From the NCBI GenBank assembly GCA_029237695.1, contig CM055269.1, forward strand, positions 35,387,175 to 35,451,174: a stretch of 64,000 nt of DNA, given 5' to 3'. Shown in pieces: positions 57,446 to 64,000 of the stretch. The notes below the pieces were generated by a model. The model made no database searches and had not been told where the DNA came from. It was given only the letters and a program-made list of their open reading frames with translations. Every line of letters starts with the position of its first letter. Within the stretch, counting starts at the first letter, position 1. This DNA is from Conchocele bisecta (taxonomy: Eukaryota > Mollusca > Bivalvia > Lucinida > Thyasiridae). A program made the translations under genes and the position numbers.

Positions 57446-58036
57446 ATGATGACACAAGACACACTTGCGAGAGTGACGGAACAGCAATCTCCAACAGCGT
57501 TGGGGATTGCTCCAACCCAATCGAACCCGATTACAGCACTTCCAACTCCGATTGATCCTCCAACCCAATCGCGATTGGAGTTGGGGGTTGCACGACATAA
57601 AAACCCAAAAAGGCAGGCAGCTGGGAGCGCGGCGGCTGCCACCCGAAAAGTTAAACAAGATAAAATACTCGTCGAGCTTCGAGAGGCTAAACAGTCGTTG
57701 CAATCGGGGACGGAGACAGCAAAACATCTGAAGACAGAGCAATCGGGTTCAACAGTGTTGAGTACAACAACACCCCCAAATCACGAATTGGAAGCACACT
57801 CAACACCCAATCGAGGTTGGGCGAATCCGATTGAACCCCAATTCACGAATTGGATTTGGGTTGTTGGTGGTGGTCTGGCAGTTGTTGGTGCCCTGTGCGT
57901 GTGGAAATACCCCCTATTACACCAATCGTTATCGAAAAAACAACCAGCCAGTGTTCAGAAGAAAGTTACGAAACACCAATCGCGATTGGATGCGCCCCAT
58001 TTAAACATTGATCGCGACCCCTTTTATATGCAATAA
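57446..58036 (+). CDS. Maverick single-pass membrane protein, unknown function
   Basis: 196 residues, intact. Thr/Pro/Gln-rich N-terminal 50, basic NPKRQAAGSAAAATRK at about residues 52-67, Lys/Glu helix, a second low-complexity stretch, then a membrane segment WVVGGGLAVVGALCVW at about residues 138-153 and a basic tail. Four CCAAT/ATTGG palindromes fall inside, encoding repeated QSRLE/NRGW-like peptides. The gene begins 9 bp after an ATTATTATCAT stretch. Role unknown; perhaps virion membrane or host-membrane protein. Confidence 0.65.
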   Translation: MMTQDTLARVTEQQSPTALGIAPTQSNPITALPTPIDPPTQSRLELGVARHKNPKRQAAGSAAAATRKVKQDKILVELREAKQSLQSGTETAKHLKTEQSGSTVLSTTTPPNHELEAHSTPNRGWANPIEPQFTNWIWVVGGGLAVVGALCVWKYPLLHQSLSKKQPASVQKKVTKHQSRLDAPHLNIDRDPFYMQ

Positions 58037-58041
58037 TTATA

Positions 58042-58275
58042 ATGGCTGAACAAGATGTTAAAATATTAGTGAATGCGCTTTATCATGCCGTGGTGATATC
58101 GGGTTTCAGTATCGGGTATGCTCGACTATCAAAGATGGCCCTAGGAGGGTCCGCTCCCAAATTGGACTTTACTGTGAGAGACTTAGGGCTCGCGACGTTA
58201 GATGTAGCGGCCGCAGTTTGGACCCGAGATTATCTAGTTAAAGCTGGAATTCTACCAGTTAATATATGGAAATAA
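58042..58275 (+). CDS. Small hydrophobic Maverick protein (77 residues)
   Basis: Intact, starting 3 bp after the previous stop and ending flush with the next ATG (58276), so the three genes are packed as a polycistronic-like row. Two hydrophobic stretches (NALYHAVVISGFSIGYA and LATLDVAAAVW) flank a Gly/Lys linker, GGSAPKLDF. Likely membrane-associated. I recognise the type as recurring in animal Mavericks but not its function. Confidence 0.65.
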   Translation: MAEQDVKILVNALYHAVVISGFSIGYARLSKMALGGSAPKLDFTVRDLGLATLDVAAAVWTRDYLVKAGILPVNIWK

Positions 58276-58707
58276 ATGGCTTCAATCGCAGTAATAGTAG
58301 GTGGTGCGCTTGTAAACGCATTGGCGTTCAGCGGTAGCAACTTTATATTCTCGAAAATGAGAAGCTCGAACGTGGATGAGGAGTGTAAGCGTCACGATTT
58401 AGCTGTATAACAACTCAATAGCGCAAAGGAAGCATGGTCGAAAAAACGAACCGCCCATCTGGACTGGGTCAACGAAGAGCTTCGCCGCGAAAATCACGAC
58501 GCACAAACTTTTCAGAACGTTGAAGAAGCCAACCGCGAGTACGCGCTGGCATATCCGCATAAAAGTCTCGCGCCGCTGGATTGTGAGCCCCAACTTTCAG
58601 ATTTCTATGTACTGTCAGAGCCCCAAAAAGACCGCGAGATCACGTTCATCGTCGTGGGAATGGGTGTGGTGTGTATCGTCGGCTACTATATCCAATCGAG
58701 ATTTTAA
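58276..58707 (+). pseudogene. Maverick membrane protein with one premature stop
   Basis: The ATG at 58276 follows the preceding stop directly. Frame of 144 codons with a single TAA at 58408-58410 (codon 45). Before it: a Gly/Ala/Val N-terminal segment (IAVIVGGALVNALAF). After it: a charged helix (WSKKRTAHLDWVNEELRR) and a C-terminal membrane segment, FIVVGMGVVCIVGYY. One C-to-T change in a CAA codon would explain the stop. Otherwise undamaged. Confidence 0.65.
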
Positions 58708-58735
58708 ATTAATTATTTTAAATAATTTTTTTTAT

Positions 58736-58762
58736 AAATATATATATATATATATATATATA
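58736..58762. repeat. (TA)n microsatellite
   Basis: About twelve TA units between the membrane-protein row and the next ORF. Confidence 0.9.
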
Positions 58763-58767
58763 GAACG

Positions 58768-59111
58768 ATGTCAGTTGACGAACTTTATTTCTATGATTGG
58801 TGCTACACTGCCCTTAAACACCGCATAGCTGGCGCAGGGGTATGATTCGTCTGGCCCGAGATTCTCTCGAGACGTGGCGCGAGGACGAAAAAGCGGCCAC
58901 ACTTTTTGCAAAGCGGATGTTATATTCCTCCACCAATCCTGGGGGATTGGATTTTCCCAAGGTCCTTCAGAACTTAACCTCCAATCGCGATTGTACTTCC
59001 AACAAAGGTTTATTATTATCGACGCAGTTACCGGACGATCTGGCGAGGGCATGTTGGAGATTGTCCGATATATTAGAATACATCGCATACGATGAACACG
59101 CGCAAACTTGA
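58768..59111 (+). pseudogene. Small ORF upstream of integrase, frame-broken
   Basis: ATG 58768 gives a 25-codon frame (MSVDELYFYDWCYTALKHRI) ending at 58845. An overlapping frame from 58842 continues for 89 codons (RLARDSLETWREDEKAATLF). The sense of the two pieces suggests one gene with a one-base shift near 58840. It overlaps the integrase start by 20 bp. No known domain. Confidence 0.45.
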
Positions 59112-60000
59112 TACCAAACTATCGGTTCGCCTGGCGTGCAAGCTAGCGAACACTTACTATAGACCCCGCGGGTATTGGAAGGGACTCGCGGCCATCAAGA
59201 ACCTCGCGGCGGCGACAAAGGTTTCAGAAAACGCTGTCAAGGAATGGCTCAAGAAGCAGGCCATCTGGCAGATCTATTTACCCGCGCCTCACAATATTCC
59301 GCGCCCGAAATTCGACGTGCCGGTGCCGAACCAAGTTCACCAAGCGGATCTCCTGTTTCTCCCTCACGATCGCGTCGGTCGCAAGACGTACAAGTACGCA
59401 CTGACAATCGTTGACGTAGCGAGTCGTTATAAGGGGGCTGAGCCGTTGGCCACTAAATAGTCTAAGGAGGTGGCCGAGGCTCTCTCCCGAATATATAAGA
59501 GGAGTCCTCTCAAATGGCCGAATCTTCTCCAGGTCGATCCCGGCCGCGAGTTCATGGGCGCGGTCTCTCATCTATTGTCTAAGCACGACGTTTCTGTCAG
59601 ACGCGGCCGCGTCAACATCCACCGGGACCAGGGGATCGTGGAGCGCTTCAAACTAACCCTGGCTGAGAGACTGTTCGAACACCAATACGCTAAAGAACTT
59701 GTAGACCCTCATTCGGGATCGACCGAGTGGGTGGCCAGACTGCCCGCCATGGTCTCCGCACTGAACGGAGAGGTGACCAGATTGATAGGTAAGAAGCCTG
59801 TAGATGCTATCAAGTTTAAAAGGGTGACGAGCAAGCCCTCTGCAATCTCGCGCGGGCGACCCGTTGGTTTAGAGGATCGATCTATTACCAAACCTAATGA
59901 GCCCGTGCTCTACTATTTGGATGATGGGCCATCTCGAGGGTTTGTTCGCGAAGAACTTTTTATGGTGCCTTCTGACACCCAGCTACCCCCGGATCGTTAG
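59092..60000 (+). pseudogene. Retroviral-type (rve) integrase of the Maverick, one premature stop
   Basis: 303 codons from ATG 59092 with a single TAG at 59458-59460 (codon 123). N-terminal helical, helix-turn-helix-like region (about residues 35-62), then the RNase H-fold core with catalytic D86 (HQADLLFLP), D149 (QVDPGREF) and E184 (GIVERFKLT), a D,D-34-E spacing typical of the family, and a C-terminal region resembling a chromo/SH3-like tail. It catalyses insertion of the element. Convergent with the polymerase, whose stop is 49 bp away. Confidence 0.85.
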
Positions 60001-60048
60001 AGTCTTTAGTATTCTCTCCTTTTTTCAGAGTTCTTTTTTTTTTTTTAC

Positions 60049-63000
60049 CTATCCTATAGGCTCGGTGTGTAACCCGTCTTCCATCACTCTCCTCTTGTCG
60101 TAGTACGCCGACAACCCCAACTTTTCCTGCTTGTACGGCTTGTACGTCTTCATCACCCCGTTAATCATTCGGAATCCCTTGTTCTCCGCCATATCCCTAC
60201 CCCCTTCGAGAGCACTCTTATACCTTCCCCAAGTCAGATCGTTAGATCTCTTCGACATCCCCTTGGCCGAGTGCTTAGATTTTCCATCACCACTCACGTA
60301 GTAACACTTGCTACACAGAGCGATGGCTCTATCCCCTTCGAATTCCAGCTTGAACAGTCCCGGAGTTCTGTTGCTCCACACGTCCCACGCCAACCACTCG
60401 GTCTTCTCCTTATTAAACTTTCTCTTCATATTCTTTCTCACCACCGCCGCCAGCGTCTTCTCCGACAGCGCGAAGTACATGCTGTCAGTGTCCATCTGTA
60501 TCAGTTCGAAATCTCAGCGATCCACGTGCTTGTCCAAGAAATCGTAGTAGAACTCCAGCATCCGGAGCTTGGCCAACTGGTAGACCGCTATGCCAAACTG
60601 AAACGGTCTGTTGATCACCACTCGAGTCTTCCTGCTCGATATCTCGTAAGCCTCCCCACCCAATCTCCTCCAGGTCTTCGAACCACGCCGACCTCAGTGC
60701 TCGGTCTACAGTCTTCTCATCCTTCGCATATGTGGTGTTCAGGTGTCTCTCTTGTGCCTCTATCAGCTTGCCACAACACGCGTTGCCAACCAGTTTGAAT
60801 ATCTCCGCCAACACCGCCTTGCTCTTGTCGACGTCCCCCGTCCGTCTGGCAGCGGTGACCTCTTTAACGAACCATTGAAACGGTTTGCCGGGCGTGTAGT
60901 CAATCACCCTATGCACCGCCTTGACGATCAGACCGTGCTCCAGATACCACTTTAGCAGTGGGGAGTATATGATCATCTTCTTGGCGGACATTGCCCCCAC
61001 GAGCTTTCTCTGTCCTTCGACTCTTTTCCTCCCGGTCCCGGCCAGGTAGTCCTTCATGTGCTGTGGAACCTCGTTCTCATCGACTTCTCGATTAACGAAC
61101 AGCGGTGACATTTCCGAGAACTTGTCTCTCAACGTTTCCGGGACCTCTATATCCAACTCCGCAAATCCGACCCACTTTTCACTCCTGACCTTCCTCACGA
61201 AACTGTCTATATACGACTGTCTTTCCGGGTCGTCACACGTCTATATCTGCTCCTCACCACACGGCATGTCCTTCGACAGAGTAGATAGGTACAGAGAATT
61301 GGCATCGTACCCCAGCGCCGCCTTGCACATCTTCTCCTCCCGACTCCCCACCTGACCCCTGATCGTTGACCTTCCAGCCTCGGCGTATCTGGAGAATGCT
61401 ATGGACGGACCACCGACCAATCCCTGCTTCATCATCTCGTAAGTTTCAGACTTCGGTGACCACAGCTCGGGCGTGTCCGCCTTCCCATCGATCGAACCGC
61501 GGAGTAGGTACTGAAGGGAAACACCGGGCAGAGACACAGCATCCTTGAGTATGTCCACGCCTCTTCCCCTGTAGAACTCCGTCATTTTGGTCAGAGCCTC
61601 CAGGAACGGTCCTACATCCAAGTCGTTGTAGTGTTGCAACCATTCCTTGAACGTCTTCATCCCCTTTTCTCGGAATACCTTCTTACACTCTTTCCACTCG
61701 GACAACGACAGTAGGAACTCACCCTTCAACTTCGAGTACCACTTGGGATAGTCTGGCAGCCCCGGATGGTCGAGCTTGTCCGCGCTATCGAACCACTCGT
61801 ATGGAAAGTGAGACTTTACCGTTTTACAGTCGTACGCCTTAACCCACCGGTCGTACGTGGTACCGGGTCCCAGATACTGGATGATGTCGAGAAATCTAAA
61901 CTCCGGGGTGAACAGAAACATCGTCGTGCTGGCTCTCTTTCCGACCATCACCTTATTCACGGTGGCCGCCAACTTTTCTACAAAGTACTGCTTGATGAGG
62001 TTCAGGTCGTACCTGCTACAGTTGAACCCCACCACCGGGACTTGGTCAATCCAAGAGATAATCTTTGCTTGCTGAGACTTCGATAACATATCTATATCGG
62101 CCGGCAGATACTTCTTCCTAACCCCCTCCCTGATTGCATTGCCTCTCATCTGCAGCTCGGTCACGAACTTCTCGACTAGCGTGTCGGGATCTCGTTCGCA
62201 TAGGTGTGTGATCCCTTCATGCATCGTATCCCCCAACTACACCGATATAGGAACGTGCTCGACCTCGAAGGTCAGGTCTTTGGTGGGTCGCGTGGTTTTT
62301 GACTTGTCGAGATACGCCTCGAAGTCGTAGACTATCTGGTGAGGGTACAGAGTCGTCTCCTCCTCCCGTGGCGATTGTGGATAGTAGGTATTCACCTCAT
62401 TCAACCACTCGCACTCCCACATCACCACCAGCTCGTAACCCGCCTTCCTTATCTTGGCGTCTTGAATTTTCGTCCTCTTGTACAGCGATCTCGCGTTACC
62501 TCTCATGCAATGCCTCGGACACCCGTGCCAGTAGCATCCGTGAAACTGAAACACGGTCTCGGTCTCGTGACAGTAACCGTCGACCGGATCACCGGCCAGC
62601 CACCTCTCACCACCGTGACCGCAGTCGGCGTGATGTATGTGTTTTCCCACCCTCTCCTCTTCTCTGCTCAACCATTGAATCGACCTCACACTCGCTGACC
62701 CCTTGGGATAGAACGCCTTCTCGTAGGCCGACTGCGGTCTCTCTACCCTCTTACCTGGACATGTCACCACGGTCTTCCCACCCATGCAGGTGGTCGCGTG
62801 CCTGTGCATGCTACACGACTTTGTGAACCGTTGTTGACATCCGGTGCACCCGTACTCGTTCGTCATCTTGCGGATGTTCGTTATGAGGAAAGAGTGACCT
62901 CCAAACATTCCTATCGTCATTGTCTTCCCCCCAACCACGTCGTAATTTGCCTGAACCTTCATGAGGTACCACACTCCATCGGCGGTGGGCTCGTAAACGC

Positions 63001-63943
63001 GAATACCCAGCTTGAAATGCTCTTCGACCTTCTTAATATCGTCCAGGGGGATTCCCTGGCTACCCGGTCCGTTATCATGCCCGAGGTATTCGCGAGCCAG
63101 AGCTCGTGCCTTCTCACAACAGCGGTCTGGTCTCCCTCCACGTTGGATGGCTATGCACCTAAACAGACACAAGTAGTCGTCGTACGTGTCGACGGAATAC
63201 ATTCCCTTTTTCTGTCTTAACCAGTCTGGGAGTTTTCCCGCTCCCATGAGAAGTTGTTGAGCGTCGATGATCATCTTCACCTCGACCGATATCCAACGAA
63301 CGAAGGTCCATTTTGTGTTTGGTCTATCAACTTTGTCGATGTCCATTCGACCTTTCTCTCTATCGGATATCCAACTCTCCGCTTTGGAAATCTCGTTTAT
63401 CCACGGACTGCCCTTTGATTGTTTGTGATAGATCATCGTTTCGTCGGTCTCGATGTTACTAATACGATAAGAGCACGAACACCTCAGATAACATGCCGTG
63501 GTCATCTCTGTGCGAATTTTATTCATTATGCGGTTAGCGATCTCCCCGTCTACCCCCCTCTCGAAAGTCCATACTATCTTCCTCCTACCCCTATCAACAG
63601 TTTCCCTAACTTCGGCTTCTTCGGCGAGAATCCTGGGACCCTCCTCCACCAAAGCTCTGGCGATATCTCTCCTCTTCTTGGGAGGTCTCCCCACCAACCC
63701 TTGATAAATCTTATTGTAGTACGCCTTGTATAGGGGTTTTCTACGTGCGCTGGGATCTTCTTTTACACGCTGCGCGTAAGCGGTGACGCGCAGACTGGCC
63801 GTCGTCTCGTTCTCCAATTTCTTGGAGCGTTTTTCGGGGTCGGCGGGCAGTCGTCCGGTCGAAACCGCACGCCGCAGCCTCTCCTCGTAGACGACGGCTC
63901 GCGCGTCACTTATCCTATCTGCTATATCTTTCTTGAGTCTCAA
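60049..63943 (-). pseudogene. Protein-primed family B DNA polymerase with N-terminal accessory domains, broken
   Basis: About 1,290 codons. Order from the N-terminus: basic region; OTU-like CLFRC/GGHSF pair (63155-62888); Cys/His finger (62860-62800); nuclease-like region with FQFHGCYWHGC (62700-62410); exonuclease motif I VYDFEAYL (near 62320), II GFNCSRYD (near 62020), III YNDLDV (near 61625); polymerase motif A YDANSLY (near 61300), motif B KLVGNACCGK (near 60780), motif C DTDS (60492-60481). Breaks: in-frame TAG at 62237-62239 and 61241-61243, frameshift near 60655, TGA at 60514-60516. No ATG at the listed 5' end (TTG at 63943). An ATG at 63984 in another frame suggests one more break near 63955. 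Replicates the element DNA in intact relatives; dead here. Confidence 0.85.
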
Positions 63944-64000
63944 ACCTCTTAGGGAAATTCCCCAACTCTAGGTTGCTCTCTCATTTGCTTTATGGTAGGC

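Larger units (their letters stand above)
50283..58994. repeat. Dispersed CCAAT(N4-6)ATTGG palindromes of the Maverick
   Basis: Perfect or near-perfect sites at 50283-50296, 52348-52363, 52423-52436, 53646-53659, 57565-57578, 57838-57853 and 57976-57989. Variants at 57807-57820, 58692-58703, 58933-58950 and 58981-58994. The commonest form is CCAATCGCGATTGG. They fall in coding and non-coding DNA, on genes of both strands and in different frames, so selection on protein cannot explain them. None seen in the repeat-rich host DNA on reading. Confidence 0.75.
47870..64000. mobile_element. Maverick/Polinton element, degraded, right end beyond window
   Basis: Marker genes are all present in one 16 kb block: protein-primed type DNA polymerase B, retroviral-type integrase, packaging ATPase, major and minor capsid-like proteins and small membrane proteins. 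The left boundary is set roughly where the T-rich tract and AATTAATTTTATAATTAATT stretches begin; I could not identify the terminal inverted repeat. The polymerase 5' end is 16-60 bp from the window edge. Base composition is more GC-rich than the surroundings. Most genes are broken, as given in their own entries. Confidence 0.9.

Noticed and set aside
62299..63220. Plus-strand ORFs of 119-175 codons opposite the polymerase
   Set aside because: Antisense to the polymerase N-terminal region; low-complexity Arg/Ser/Pro composition.

Overview
The window looks like invertebrate nuclear DNA, most probably from a mollusc and perhaps a bivalve. The evidence is an intron-containing globin first exon, a dense population of foldback/MITE-type palindromic repeats, a gypsy-class retroelement remnant, a mariner-like element and a degraded Maverick/Polinton. 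There is no bacterial-style operon layout except inside the Maverick. The phylum is inferred from repeat style and gene content, not proven.

Region 1 (1-6096) is a pair of long direct repeats (about 2.27 kb, nearly identical). Each carries part of a C2H2 zinc-finger ORF and a helical ORF, and they flank the broken 3' end of a gypsy-class integrase. Region 2 (6097-47800) is almost entirely non-coding and repeat-dominated. At least ten families of short inverted-repeat elements recur in it, often nested in one another. The only host gene signal I trust is exon 1 of a globin at 22584-22732, with a donor at the classical B12.2 position. Within this region, 36180-39744 is a 3.57 kb element with about 139 bp terminal inverted repeats. 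It encodes a decayed protein that ends in a PIN-like segment instead of a recognisable transposase. At 39819-41485 a mariner-type element with TA flanks contains three other MITEs. A tandem array of about 165 bp units lies at 44620-46140.

Region 3 (about 47870-64000) is a Maverick/Polinton, a virus-like giant transposon, cut by the right edge of the window. It has a protein-primed type B DNA polymerase (minus strand, 60049-63943), a retroviral-type integrase (plus, 59092-60000), an FtsK/HerA-type packaging ATPase, a double-jelly-roll type major capsid protein, a penton-like minor capsid protein, a coiled-coil fibre-like protein and several small membrane proteins. Plus-strand and minus-strand blocks converge between integrase and polymerase. 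Almost every large gene is broken by a stop, a frameshift or a local tandem duplication, so this copy should not be able to make particles or move by itself. I could not find the usual adenain-like protease.

Within the Maverick two DNA-level signals stand out. One is an AT-rich box (20-26 nt) placed 5-7 nt before start codons. The other is a short palindrome, CCAAT(N4-6)ATTGG, repeated at least eight times across coding and non-coding sequence in different reading frames.
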